Below, piece by piece: positions 1 through 11,139 of a stretch of 64,000 bases of DNA. Numbering within the stretch: position 1 is the stretch's first letter; each line of letters opens with the position of its first letter. The notes under the pieces are model-generated. The model was not told where the DNA came from. It ran no database searches and saw only the letters and a list, made by a program, of their open reading frames with translations. The position numbers and the translations under genes are program-made. The DNA is from Catonia carolina (taxonomy: Eukaryota; Arthropoda; Insecta; Hemiptera; Achilidae): contig JAQMRL010000004.1 of assembly GCA_035578175.1 (NCBI GenBank), positions 75,059,901-75,123,900 on the forward strand. The letters are read 5' to 3'.

Positions 1-836
1 AAGTATTGAAAACAGAGAATGTTAACTATATTACTTACAATTTTTGTAAACCATTTAACGAAATTATTAAAAACAGATAATGCTAACCTTATTACTTACA
101 ATTTTTGTAAACAATTTAACGAAAGTATTAAAAACCGAGAATGTTAACTATATTACTTAAATTTTTGTAAACAATTTAACGAAAGTATTAAAAACAGAAA
201 ATGTTAACCTTATTACTTACAATTTTTGTAAACCATTTAACGAAAGTATTAAAAACCGAGAATGTTAACTATATTACTTACAATTTTTGTAAACAATTTA
301 ACGAAAGTATTAAAAACAGAAAATGTTAACTTTATTACTTACAATTTTTGTAAACCATTTAACGAAGGTATTAAAAACAGAGAAATGTTCACCTTATTAC
401 TAACAATTTTTGTAAACAATTTAACGAAAGTATTAAAAACCGAGAATGTTAACTATATTACTTACAATTTTTGTAAACAATTTAACGAAAGTATTAAAAA
501 CAGAAAATGTTAACCTTATTACTTACAATTTTTGTAAACCATTTAACGAAGGTATTAAAAACAGAGAAATGTTCACCTTATTACTAACAATTTTTGTAAA
601 CAATTTAACGAAAGTATTAAAAACCGAGAATGTTAACTATATTACTTACAATTTTTGTAAAGAATTTAACGAAAGTATTAAAAACAGAAAATGTTAACAT
701 TATTACTTACAATTTTTGTAAACCATTTAACGAAGGTATTAAAAACAGAGAATGTTCACCTTATTACTTACAATTTTTGTAAACCATTTAACGAAGGTAT
801 TAAAAACAGAGAATGTTCACCTTATTACTTACAATT
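1..836. repeat. 61-62 bp tandem satellite with trimeric higher-order structure
   Basis: About 13 head-to-tail units of 61-62 bp, each carrying the core TTACAATTTTTGTAAAC followed by ATTTAACGAA. The array is already running at base 1, so it extends left of the window. From about 259 three unit variants (with AACTATATTAC, AACCTTATTAC and TTCACCTTATTAC) recur in the same order every ~184 bp, a higher-order repeat. The open frames inside exist because 184 is close to a multiple of 3 and the unit has few stops; I do not regard them as genes. Confidence 0.9.
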
Positions 837-1570
837 TTCTAATAAAATAAATATGTACATAAGATACATAAGTGTGTGTGTGTTGGTAGAACGTATGCAT
901 GTTTAGTTATAGGTTATCCATGGCCACATACATATAAATGAAAGAGCGATACATTGATGGATCTGTTTTCTAGTAACCCCTCTCAATTAGGGGTGACCGG
1001 CACGTGTTCTGACTCAGCATCCCTCAGGGGGTTTCTAAGCCCCTAAACCCACCCTATTACATTCTTCACCCCTAAAATATATCCTACTATCCGACTATTA
1101 CTCCTCCTCTTTCTCTTCTTACCCAAACCATTCTCCGATCTCAATTCACCCCCGGTGCTTTTACTTAATAAGAGAAAGAGCGACCGCCTGCCCAAGTAGC
1201 CTACTATGAATACTACAATGGTCCGTGTACCGATATAAATCCGTCGAACCCTCTTTATGCTCACGCCACCGAAAAATGAACAAAGGACGTAACAACCGTA
1301 CAAAAGTGAGTGTCCAATTATATTAACGTACATGCAATAAAAACGAATGAACACACAAATTAGATTTACTTTTAGCTCTACGTATCATCATACTCTCACA
1401 TAAAAACCGAAACGTATCAACCGACAAGTAAATCAGTGCCTTGAACCATCTTGTACACTTCAGCTGTTCTTAGTTTGCTCCTACTGTCAACAAACAAAAG
1501 CCACCTACTACAGGGTGCACGCTAGAGTATGCGACTTTACGGATGTTGTATTCCTATTAAGTTAACTATT
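837..1570. other. No gene recognised
   Basis: Contains a short TG run and, at 1060-1360, a pyrimidine-rich stretch with a somewhat higher GC content. A long open frame on the minus strand here has no recognisable domain. Nothing assignable. Confidence 0.5.
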
Positions 1571-2559
1571 TTTACTTTCTCTTGCCTATATGAATATATA
1601 GGAAGGAAAGTATTTTTTTCATGTCGATTTTTCGAAATCGAGTTTTCACCGGATCTATACGTTTTCAGACCCCCTGAACCCAAAAAACATGTTTTTAGCG
1701 ATTGGTCTGTGTGTGTGTGTGTGTGCGTGCGTGTGCGTGCGCGTGCGCGTGCGTGCGCGCGTGTGTGTGTGTGTGTGAACAGAATATCTCAAGAACGGAA
1801 CATCGTACGAACGTGAAACTTGAAACTTAAGTTACGTACCACTACCGGACTCGACACGAACATTTTCATCAAAATCGGTCAACCGGAAGTGGTAGTTTAT
1901 TCGTATAATTTTTCAGTTTTTTGCGATTTTCTCAAAAACTGGTCCTACGATTTTTTTAAAAATCGCCTGGTTTACTCAATTTTTTATTCTCTACAAGATA
2001 GGGTAGGCGTCATGTTTGCTGAAATTCTGGGTGAGGCTGTTTTCACGTAAAAACGTTGTTTTTTTAAGATTATAGCTTTAATATGCATTTTAGCGCAAAA
2101 CTTTATATAATAAAAGTTGTAGAGAATTGAAAATTCTACAACTTTTATTTCAAACAATTTTTTGTATAACGCTTAGTTTAGCGGTAATTTGCGATTTTCT
2201 GTTTTTTTCTCACGAAAATGTGTGAAAAATTATTTTTTTAAGATTTCGGCCTTAGTATGCATTTTACGACAAAAGTGTATATAATTTAATTTATAGAAAA
2301 TTAAAAGATCTACAACTTTTATTTAAAGCATTTTTCTCTACAGAGTCTAGTTTAGAGAGAAAGAATGATTTTCCGTATTTCTAAGCCAAACTGAGGTTGA
2401 TTTTCATTTTGCATCATTCACTCATGATTAAAATAAGGTTATGTTTTTGAGGTTAGTTTTTTGTTTATTTCTAATATTTTATTAATAATGTTAGGTTTAT
2501 TGTTAATTATTTGCATTGGCAAGAGAAAGTTGTGTGAGTGTTTCACACCAGATTTTTTT
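1571..2559 (+). mobile_element. H element copy A (helentron/HINE-like)
   Basis: Near-complete copy. The 5' end has ACTTTCTCTTGCC inside a small palindrome, then a TG/CG microsatellite at 1709-1776, an internal hairpin around AAAGTTGTAGA at 2104-2148, an inverted copy of the 5' motif (GGCAAGAGAAAGT) at about 2518, the terminal hairpin GTGTGAGTGTTTCACAC and a T run. Subterminal inverted repeat, microsatellite and 3' stem-loop followed by T's match DINE-1/HINE elements. No transposase is present, so it is non-autonomous. Confidence 0.75.
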
Positions 2560-2700
2560 AATCATAAATACTTAAAGTATTAAAAACATCAGTCATGATA
2601 TGATGTAGGCCTAACAATTTCATTTAGAAAAATACTTTTAAAAGTATTTTTGTATTTAAATACTTTTGAAAGTATTTTGTTGTTAATTTTTAATCAGCGT
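2560..2700. repeat. AAGTATTT-type palindromic block, possibly hAT-derived
   Basis: Directly follows the T-rich end of H copy A. It contains a perfect palindrome AAATACTTTTAAAAGTATTT and a related AATACTTTTGAAAGTATT. Blocks like this occur near the ends of many non-autonomous hAT elements, but no TIR pair or 8-bp TSD could be placed. Confidence 0.35.
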
Positions 2701-2931
2701 GTACACATTTATATATAATGCGCATGCTCACTGACGTCATTATTTGTTTACATTAGGAGCAAACTAAGAGAGGCTGGACTTTATAACAACCTAGCTCATC
2801 CAAAATTTCTGATAATTCAAACGGATTTCTAAGAATTTAAAAAAACGTTTTTACGTATATAACATGTTTTAAAAATAATGCTAAGCAATTTAATAAACAA
2901 AATTTATCTATTTATAATTGTCTTCTCTTTT

Positions 2932-3840
2932 ATTACTTTCTCCTGCCTATATGAATATATAGGAAGGAAAGTATTATTTTCATGTCGATTTTTCACCGGA
3001 TCTACACGTTTTCAGACCCCTTGAACCCAAAAAAAACATGTTTTTAGCGATTGGTCTCTGTGTATGTATACAAAATATCTCGAGAACGGAACATCGTACG
3101 AACTTGAAACTTGAAAAATAGAAAATCGCTAATTACCGCTAAACTAAGCGTTATACAAAAAAATGTTTCAAATAAAAGTTTTGGGAATTTAAGTCGTCTA
3201 CAACTTTTATTATATAAATTTTTGCGCTACAATGCATATTAAAGTCGCAATCATAAAAAAACCAATTTTACGTGAAAACAGCCTCACCAAAAATTTCAGC
3301 AAACATGGCGCCTACCCTATCTTGTAGAGCATGAAAAATTAAGTAAATGAGGCGATTTTAAAAAAAGTTCTAGGACCAGTTTTTGAGAAAATCGCAAAAA
3401 ACTGAAAAAATTACACGAAGAAACTACTACTTCCGGTTGACCGATTTTGATGAAAATGTTCGTGTCGGGTCCGGTAGTAACTTCGATTTTCTATTTTTTC
3501 TCACAAAAACGTGTGAAAAATCTATTTTATTTAAGATTTCGGCCTTAGGTATGCATTTTACGACAAAAGTCTATATAATAAAATTTATAGGAAATTAAAA
3601 GATGTACAACTTTTATTTTTAGCATTTTTCTCTACAGAACCTAGTTTAGCGTAAAAGAGTGATTATCCGTATTTTTAAGCCAAACTTAGGTCGATTTTCA
3701 TTTTGCGTCTTGCAATAATGAGTAAAATTAGGTTTTGTTATTGATGATAGTTTTTTTGTTTATTACTAATGTTACATTATATTGTTAATTATTTACATTG
3801 GCAAGAGAAAGTTGTGTGAGTGTTTCACACCAGATTTTTT
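2932..3840 (+). mobile_element. H element copy B with inverted core
   Basis: Both ends are in plus orientation (5' motif at about 2935, 3' hairpin at 3813-3829). The ~370-bp core between 3114 and 3498 reads in the opposite direction compared with every other copy. A 15-nt sequence ending AGAAAATCG at 3114-3128 is repeated as its perfect reverse complement at 3484-3498, marking both breakpoints. Confidence 0.8.
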
Positions 3841-4773
3841 TATTTTTTTATTTATATTTAGATTGACCATCATTCAACATGGATTCCGCTTCGTATAAAG
3901 CTTCTGGGAGTCCACATGTGTAGTGGTATATGAGTTTCGCTTTGATTAACATTGATAAAAAAAACACATTATAGTATACATAATAAAATAAACATTAAAG
4001 AAAACAAAAGAATATAATTTGTAAAATGTTGTTACACAATAGTATTAAATTTGTGTACTTTTATATTTTCTGAATAAAAAATAAAACAACAAAAGTAATT
4101 ATCATGTATTTAAATCAGTAAATACGACACTCGTAAATAGATAAACCAAACAAAAAAATCTACTATAAGAATGAATAAATAAATAATTTATTTAACTAAT
4201 AATTTTTAAAATACAATATGTTAACACCATAACAGTAATAATAAAATAAACAGAAAGTTTAAAAATCCATTAAAATAAGTAACAACAATAACACAAGGTT
4301 CTGTTAAATACGATAAAAAGTCTTTACACAACTAATTATAAAAGAAACAGCAAGTAATCAGTTGTAACAATATAATAAAAGATAAATGTAAAAGAATAAA
4401 TAAAACAAAAAAAAATGTATTTTACATGGTTGGTATATTCAAAAGTAAAGACAAGAAAAAAAAGGAATGGACAAGATACAAGAAGTTTGATGCGCAAACT
4501 GTATATTCACAACAATGAAGGCGGAACAAATATTACAGGAGTATTGTTTAAGACACTACGAAGTTGTTCAACTTCGAACAATACACTATTGTTTTTTATT
4601 TAATATTTTACTATGTAATAAAATTGTATAACCTTTTGGTTTATACATGAAGACAAAACAAAACGTTTTAAGAGTAGAATTCATCCATTAAAATAAGTAC
4701 AAAAAAATTCTTTCCTATCCACTAATTTTCAAATTTACAACTTCGTTGGTGTAAAAGTGTAAGAACGAATAAA
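3841..4773. other. AT-rich stretch, nothing recognised
   Basis: A/T-rich with many short A runs. No repeat family, RNA gene or supported coding frame seen. Confidence 0.5.
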
Positions 4774-5542
4774 TCTATACTTCTCTACTAATATAATAAT
4801 GAAGAAACGTCTTTGTTTGTTTGTTTGTATGAGGTAATCTCAGAAACTACTGAACTGATTTAAAAAAATCTTTCATTATTGCATAGCTCACAGCTTCCTG
4901 ATCAATTTCGCAACTTTAAGTAAATTTAATTAAGTGAGTTAAGCAACTTAAACTGTGACGATGTTGCATGTTTTAGTCCATCGGGTGCATAGCACATTTA
5001 TTTTTTCTAAGTCTTCTGGAAGGTGTACTTTTTGGGCTAGAAACACAATTCAACTTTTATATTTCATAGATAAAACGTGAAGAATAACATTCGATTCTAA
5101 AAACATTAGAAATTCGGAAATATTCAAAATTTTTATTTTTGTACTGTATTTCATACATTTGTTTTCATTCGACGGGAAGTAAATGAGTCATATATTTACA
5201 GTTACTCTGCTTACTGCACTCACGTATTATTGTCTCTTATCTTAGCCACATATCAACTGTCTCTTTCTTTTCTATCGGTATTCTTGTATGCATTTTATTC
5301 AATTCTATTAAATCGCAGGGACAAACATTTAAAACGGTGGGCATCGATTTGAGAAAAGAGTGCTTCCTTCACTCATGAATGACTATATGTCGGACTTTTT
5401 AGAGCTGGAAGTGCAAAAAAAACAATTTATTTTGCTGCCACAGGACAAAACAAACCACAAATATTGTATATAGAGAGGATTTAAAATAAATTAATGAGGC
5501 CTACATTAGCTGCTGTGAAGCGAAACGCGCGGGGGTTGCTAG
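4774..5542 (+). mobile_element. Non-autonomous Helitron
   Basis: Starts with TCTATACTTCTCTACTAATA after an A and runs into GTTTGTTTGTTTG, the usual insect Helitron 5' end. It ends in a GC-rich stem followed by GGGGTTGCTAG and a host T, so the termini are 5'-TC and CTAG-3' between host A and T. At 769 bp it has no Rep/helicase frame. This is the classical Helitron type, distinct from the helentron-like H family. Confidence 0.85.
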
Positions 5543-5583
5543 TTAATTATATTTTACAGTCCTAATTTTCACGTACATTCAAA

Positions 5584-5903
5584 TTTTTTTTATGTAAGTT
5601 CCAATCTGTTCAATTGAGAACGAATAAGCAACCCCATGACCCAATGAGATGAGGATGATGTGTATGAAACGTAAATGAGGTGTAGTCTTGTACAGACCCA
5701 AACCGACCATTGCTGAGAGAGTATGGTTAACTAAACTTCAACAATCTAAGTACACCGGTAACCACTGTCTCCTATTCAAATCCGTAAAAAAATACCTTTG
5801 CTAAAATTTTAATCAGGAACCTTCGTCTCCGAAAGTCAACTATTTAATAAAAATCAGCTGTTGAACAGCTTACTCCCGGCGACGACTTTAGACTAACCCG
5901 GTA
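5584..5903 (-). mobile_element. S1 tRNA-derived SINE
   Basis: Diverged full-length copy in minus orientation: T-rich tail at the left, then the conserved CAGACTCAGG-type body, and the tRNA-like head at the right with the A-box region (reverse of GGTTNGTCTAGAGG). The B-box region is degraded. Confidence 0.75.
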
Positions 5904-5945
5904 AGTAAGTCTCTTTTACTGTGCTTATTTTAGTTCCTACTTAGA

Positions 5946-6150
5946 AATGACACCTTCACTTCATTCACCACAGGGTCTGGCTGTATAATTAAATTCATAA
6001 CTCTCAGAGGAGATAACTCTGACTAATGTCTTTTACACTTCTACCTCTTTTGTTGTTAAATACTTCAGTCTTATCATTGGGTGACCATGTGGTAAGAAAC
6101 AGAACCATTTTTTGTAACCCTGAAACCAGCAGATCGAATGTAAATAATTT
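5946..6150 (-). mobile_element. C400 element, 5' half only
   Basis: Minus-strand piece of the C400 family, from the CACCTTCACTTCATTCACC motif to the diverged 5' end. It abuts a complete plus-strand copy, giving a head-to-head pair. Confidence 0.7.
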
Positions 6151-6165
6151 TATTATTACAACATT

Positions 6166-6557
6166 CTGCCCATAACAGACAGGTGGAGTGTCAGATTATT
6201 TACACTCAATCTGTTCGTTGCAGTGCTAAAATAAATAGTTCTGTTTCTTATCACCTGATCAGCCAATTAAATGACCGAATCATTTAAGAACAGAAGAGGT
6301 AGAGGTGTAAAAGACACTAACCAGAGTTATCTCCTCTGAAAGTAATGAACTTCATTATACAGCCAGACCCTGTGGTAAATGAAGTGAATGTGTCATTTTC
6401 AGAGTGGAAAATATGTACTTTTCAGAGGGCCTGGCATGCTGATAAGAGTACTTTTCTACTCAGTGAGAAAGGCAATTGTAAACCACCTCACTCCTCGTTT
6501 TACTTAGTAAAACTTCTACAGGTTCAACCAGCCTTTTGGCTGATGACCTAAACAACA
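6166..6557 (+). mobile_element. C400 retroposon-like element, complete
   Basis: Starts CTGCCCATAACAGACAGG and ends GATGACCTAAACAACAA, the family termini. A short direct repeat (ACAACAT-like) borders it. No coding capacity. Confidence 0.8.
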
Positions 6558-7775
6558 ACATATTACAATATAAACAACAATATTCATTAAATTCCTGTCA
6601 GTAAACAATTGTCTTTCTTATTTCACCACCGGTTCCAAGCCCAAAACATTATCTTTAAAGTGATGAGGAATTTTCGAGGAAAACCAAAATCTGGATGGTA
6701 AAACCCAGCAAGGTTACAAGGGATAACTTGTCAATGGCTTTGATGACGAACGAGGAATTTTCACACGGCGAAGAACGTAAAATTCTAGAGAAGTATACTC
6801 CCACCCAAAACTTACTTATCAGCCACTAGGGGATTTTCTTTCAATTCAAAAATCTAAAAAGACAACACCCTACGTATTAAACGGAAAAACAATCGTACTA
6901 TTAATATAAAAAACAATTTAAAAACATACATGTAAACATTTAGAATATTGCACATTTGAACACCAAATCTCATTGCATAAAACATGCAAATAAATTGCAC
7001 ATTGTTATAACACAACGAATAAAAATACAATTAAAGCACTAAAATTGTATAAGAAATTATTACCTAAAGTAAAAAAAATTATGAATCATATACGGGTAAA
7101 ATACAACAGAAAATTCATAAGGAAAAAAAGAAAAAGAACGGATTAATAAAATATTAAACACAATGAAAACCAATAAAATTTTTAAGTATTAAGATAAAAA
7201 TTACAAAGACATTAAACGAAGCAATTTTATAAAACCATAATAAAAATCTAATAAAAGTACTTCATCATATTCCAGCCAAGACTAAGAATATGGGCAATAA
7301 AATATTATACGACTTTTATTATTACTATTATTATTATTACAAGAAATGTGTCATGTTATAATGTGAGTTATAAAACCAGAAACTATCATACGCATTAGAA
7401 TTCAATAACATTGAATAACAATAACAAAAAGCTGTGCTTTAATAAAAACATAACGTAATAACTATGAATAACAATCATAAAAATAACAAAAGAATAAGTA
7501 AAAGATCATCATCGTTCTCATAAAATATAAATCATAAGAAAAAGAAAAACAATTACTTTAAGGAAACCATAAAGATTACTACAGGCAATAAAGAAAACCT
7601 ATAAAAATATATGGAATCCATTCAGGATAAAGAAAAACATAAGGCGGAAGAAAAGAATCCGTATAAAACTCAAATGTTGTCGATAACTATTACAATAAAT
7701 GATTAATATCTACGCGAAATATTATTTAAAATAAATGAACCGAAGCTTAAATGATTTTGACATCATTAAGGTTCT
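6558..7775. other. AT-rich stretch with (ATT)n microsatellite
   Basis: No supported gene or known repeat. A short ATT microsatellite lies at 7317-7341. The purine-biased A-rich sequence may be an old decayed repeat. Confidence 0.5.
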
Positions 7776-8102
7776 ACCCACCGGGTTGGTCTAGAGGTAA
7801 AATCGTCGCCAAAATCAGCTGTTCAACCGCTGATTTTCGGAGAAGGTTCCTGGTTTAAATCCTAGTAAAGGTAGTTTACTTTTACACGGATTTGAATGCT
7901 AGACAGTGGTTACCGGTGTACTTTAATGGTTGGGGTTCAATTAACTATACATCTCAGGAATGGTCGGCCTGAGTCTGTACAAGACTACACCTCATTTACA
8001 CGTCATACACATCATCCTCATCTCATTGGGTCATGGGGTTGCTTATTGTTCAGAATTGAACACATTGCAACGTACACATATTAGGAATTAAAAAAAAAAA
8101 AA
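7776..8102 (+). mobile_element. S1 tRNA-derived SINE
   Basis: Full-length plus-strand copy. The tRNA-like head has an A box in GGTTGGTCTAGAGGTAAA and a B-box-like GGTTTAAATCC, followed by the family body and an A-rich tail at about 8090-8102. Confidence 0.85.
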
Positions 8103-8117
8103 TAACGTTCTGTGTTG

Positions 8118-8155
8118 TTTAAGTAATCAGCCGAAAGGTTGGTTTGAACCTCTAG
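8118..8155 (-). mobile_element. C400 3'-end fragment
   Basis: About 38 bp matching the CAGCCGAAAGG..TTTGAACCTCTAGA end of C400. Truncated on both sides. Confidence 0.5.
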
Positions 8156-8156
8156 A

Positions 8157-8200
8157 CCAGAGATTCTCAACCTGGAGGTCGCGAAACAATAATGAAACCA
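8157..8200 (+). mobile_element. Possible hAT terminal inverted repeat
   Basis: CAGAGATTCTCAACCTGGAG followed by GTCGCGA resembles the common hAT end CAGNGGTTCTCAACC. No matching opposite TIR was found in the next few hundred bases, so only one end is supported. Confidence 0.45.
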
Positions 8201-8243
8201 TTTAACCATTTTATGAGAAAAAATAATTTATTATAAATTTAAA

Positions 8244-8302
8244 ACCCACCGGGTTGGTCTAGAGGTAAACTCGTCGCTAAAATCAGCTGTTTAACAGCTG
8301 AT
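8244..8302 (+). mobile_element. S1 SINE head fragment
   Basis: Only the A-box side of the tRNA-like head, through the palindrome CAGCTGTTTAACAGCTG; then it stops. Confidence 0.7.
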
Positions 8303-8619
8303 GCAATAAAATTTAACAGAGAATCATTATTTTTTATGTTACGAGGACAGTTTTTTTTTCTTCAAAAACCAAACTTTTACTACATTATACATTATATCAT
8401 TAACCATGTTTTTCGAAATAATTTTATAGAACAAAAAAATGCGAACTACTTTGTTTTATAAAAATACGTCATTTTCGACAAGTTTAGTTACTTAATTAGA
8501 AACGTTTTCTGAAATGGTTTTAAAATCCGCATATTGGACCTCTGCCGGAGGCCAACAAGTTATAGACAGACTTTATAGACTACTTATTGCATGTAAAATT
8601 TTTGTAAGCAAATTTATAA

Positions 8620-8754
8620 ATTTTTTTGTAATCCCTAATTTGTGTACGTTCCAATCTGTTCAATTCAGAAAAATAAGCAACCCCATGACCCAATGAGATG
8701 AGGATGATGTGTATGACGTGTAAATGAGTTGTAGTCTTGTACAGACTCAGGTTG
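8620..8754 (-). mobile_element. S1 SINE tail fragment
   Basis: Minus-strand 3' half of S1 with its poly-T start, ending at CAGACTCAGG. With the opposite-strand head fragment at 8244 it could be one SINE broken by an inversion, or two truncated copies. Confidence 0.7.
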
Positions 8755-9279
8755 AATTTGAAATTTATATTCCTTTCTGTGTATAAATGAAACTGGCAAA
8801 CGCTTATATACTCAAATTTTAATTAAAAAATTTAGTGGGGGTAATAAGAAGTGAAGAGAAGAAACAATAAATTAATTAATTAATTCTGGGTCACAATTTT
8901 TTATTTTGTTATTTACAAAATTTAAATGAACACGTAATAATTTTTACTTAAAAAATTAATTGCACAATTTTTGCAATCGTTTAATAAGCTGACTTATTGA
9001 AAAATATGTTTGTTCAAATTTGTAATATTAAATATCAAACATGGCGGATTTTTAACAATAAATTTATGAAAATTTAAGCAATAAATTATTTAAATTTAAT
9101 ATTAAAATTGCTTGGGACACATTCATTAATTAGTGCGGTACAAGGACGAAACGTCTTGTAAATCGTAAACACACTAACCTTCACGTGAAACCGTTCGTAT
9201 TTTATAAAAAATAGACACCAAAGAACTAACAGGGCGATCGTTAAAGTATACACGTGGAACTCGGTGAAGCTAGTAACTG
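8755..9279. other. No gene recognised
   Basis: AT-rich. An open frame at 8514-8696 just upstream overlaps SINE sequence and is not a gene. Confidence 0.5.
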
Positions 9280-9352
9280 AAGTGGATACGCTTCCACGTT
9301 TGTAAAAAAAAACATTATTTTAATTTGCCTTGTAGAGTATCCACTGAACTTT

Positions 9353-9445
9353 TCAGTGTAAAGAATCTGATGTGAAAAACTCACACGACTTTCTCTAGCC
9401 AATGTAAGTATTGAACATCATAACCTACTATATTTTATCATTAGT
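9353..9445 (-). mobile_element. H-type 3' terminus
   Basis: Carries the hairpin GATGTGAAAAACTCACAC and the motif ACTTTCTCTAGCC in minus orientation, diverged from the main H family. It lies inside a block bounded by GTGGATAC and GTATCCAC. Confidence 0.6.
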
Positions 9446-9452
9446 AAAAATG

Positions 9453-9585
9453 TAAAGAATATATAAAGCAAATTACAAAAGATGTAGGGTGTTACAGGTA
9501 TGTAGATATGAAACGACTTGCGCAAGATAGAACAGCTTGGAGAACTGCATCAAACCAGTCGAGAGACTAATGACAAAAAAATAAA
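9453..9585 (+). pseudogene. LINE ORF2 C-terminal tail (fragment)
   Basis: Translates on the plus strand to ..YIKQITKDVGCYRYVDMK.. then RLAQDRTAWRTASNQSRD and a stop, the end of an insect endonuclease/reverse-transcriptase LINE, followed by TGACAAAAAAA. The same peptide occurs in the minus-strand LINE at 31.5 kb. About 120 bp of 3' end remains. It sits in unit 1 of the tandem duplication but not unit 2, so it inserted after the duplication or was lost from unit 2. Confidence 0.75.
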
Positions 9586-9595
9586 CAATGTAATT

Positions 9596-9860
9596 GCCCA
9601 TTACATGCAGGTGGAGTGTTAAACTATTTACACTCGATCTGCTAGTTCCAGGACTATAAAAAAAAGTTCTGTTTCTTACCACAGGGTTAACCAATTGTAT
9701 GACAGAAGCATCTAAGAACGAAAGAAGTAGAGGTGTAAAGAGTAACGAGTCAAAGTTCTCTCCTATGAGAGTAATGAATTTTATTATACAGCTAGACCCT
9801 GTGGTGAATGAAATGAAGGTGGCATTTGCAGGGTGAAAAGTAAATCCTTTTCAGGGAGTC
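9596..9860 (+). mobile_element. C400 element, 3'-truncated
   Basis: Family start (GCAGGTGGAGTGT) to the middle of the element; the 3' part is missing because the second duplication unit begins here. Confidence 0.75.
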
Positions 9861-9928
9861 AAGTGGATACGCTTCCACGTTTGTAAAAAAAAACATTATT
9901 TTAATTTGCCTTGTAGAGTATCCACTGA

Positions 9929-10027
9929 ACTTTTCAGTGTAAATAATCTGATGTGAAACACTCACACCACTTTTTCTTGTCAATGGAAGTATTGAACATC
10001 ATAACCTATATTTTATCATTAGTAAAC
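9929..10027 (-). mobile_element. H-type 3' terminus (duplicate)
   Basis: Second copy of the terminus at 9353, with the hairpin GATGTGAAACACTCACACC. Confidence 0.6.
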
Positions 10028-10036
10028 AATGTAATT

Positions 10037-10431
10037 GTCGATAACAGGCAGGTGGAGTGTTAAACTATTTACACTCGATCTGCTAGTTCCAGGGCTATAA
10101 AAATAGTTCTGTTTCTTACCACAGGGTTAACCAATTGTATGACAGAAGCACCTAAGAACGAAAGAGGTAGAGGTGTAAAGAGTAACTAGTTAAAGTTATC
10201 TCTTATGAGAGTAATAAATTTTATTATACAGTTAGACCCTGTGGTGAATGAAATGAAGGTGGCATTGCAGGGTGAAAAGTAGACCCTTTTCAGGGAGTCT
10301 GGCATGCTGATCATCGTTCTCTTCCACTCCGTGAGGAAGGCAAGGTAAACCACTTCACTCCTCTTTTTACATAGTAAAACCTCCAGAGGTTCAAACCAGC
10401 CTTTCGGCTGAAAACCTAAACATATGAAGAC
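10037..10431 (+). mobile_element. C400 element, diverged, complete
   Basis: Full-length but diverged: starts ATAACAGGCAGGTGGAGTG and ends TTTCGGCTGAAAACCTAAAC. Confidence 0.75.
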
Positions 10432-10440
10432 TAAAAAGCT

Positions 10441-11137
10441 AATGGCTAAAAGATCTCGCAAAAAAAAACACAAAGAATCTACAGTAATGAAATTTGCTTT
10501 ATTACATGTAACATTTGTTTATACTAAATTTATCATCTCGTTTACTTGAGGTAATAAAAAAGATTGTAAATTTTCGAAAACTTTAAAAAAAATACAAAAA
10601 CGACCTTCCAAAACAAAACAACTAAATAATACATTATGATCCACATAAATCTCTTTCTAGAACAAACCAATATAAAAATAATAACGAATACTTAATACTT
10701 GAATGGAAGTACTTAAAAAGAAGGTTATTTAATAATACAAGTCAACAAGAAAGATTACGCAATAAAAATTAATTAAATACATTTACAACGTAACATTTAA
10801 GTACCGTATTATAATTAAAACCTTTTCAACATTTTGAGATTTCAGGATTTAAAAAATAATACTGATAGCGATAAGAAAAAACAAAGTAGTATATATAGTA
10901 CACGTAGTGTTAGATAACGACCAACTAACAAATACGTTTTACGATGTAGTTATACAGCCGCTGCTACTTGAAGCCAATAATACCACTATTTAAATATTGT
11001 TTACTAGGTAAATAATGAGAATTTTTTTTGAAACCGATAAGATAAAACAAAAAAAAACCGGGAAGTATCTGTATAATTGTACAAATAATGAATGACGAGA
11101 CAGAAAATGTTTGCTAATTTTTGTTTCTTTTTTAACA
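10441..11137. other. AT-rich stretch, nothing recognised
   Basis: No repeat boundary, RNA gene or supported coding frame seen. Confidence 0.5.
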
Positions 11138-11139
11138 TA

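Larger units (their letters stand above)
9280..9860 (+). repeat. Unit 1 of a ~580-bp tandem duplication
   Basis: Begins AAGTGGATACGCTTCCACG and carries an H-type 3' terminus (about 9353-9445) and a C400 copy cut off at CAGGGAGTC (9860), where unit 2 begins. It also carries a 130-bp LINE tail absent from unit 2. Confidence 0.8.
9861..10440 (+). repeat. Unit 2 of the tandem duplication
   Basis: Restarts with AAGTGGATACGCTTCCACG and follows unit 1 nearly base for base without the LINE insert. It continues past the point where unit 1 stops, completing the C400 copy. Confidence 0.8.

Noticed and set aside
262..906. Overlapping ~80-residue frames in the left satellite
   Set aside because: By-products of a 184-bp higher-order period; they repeat the satellite and have no start context.
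1043..1354. Minus-strand 103-residue frame
   Set aside because: No motif, and composition follows a pyrimidine-rich strand; no splice or promoter support seen.
1820..2050. Open frame of ~76 residues shared by several H copies (also 19179-19493, 35718-35948)
   Set aside because: It starts at TTG rather than ATG, has no known domain, and is broken in most copies. Similarity reflects common descent of the element.
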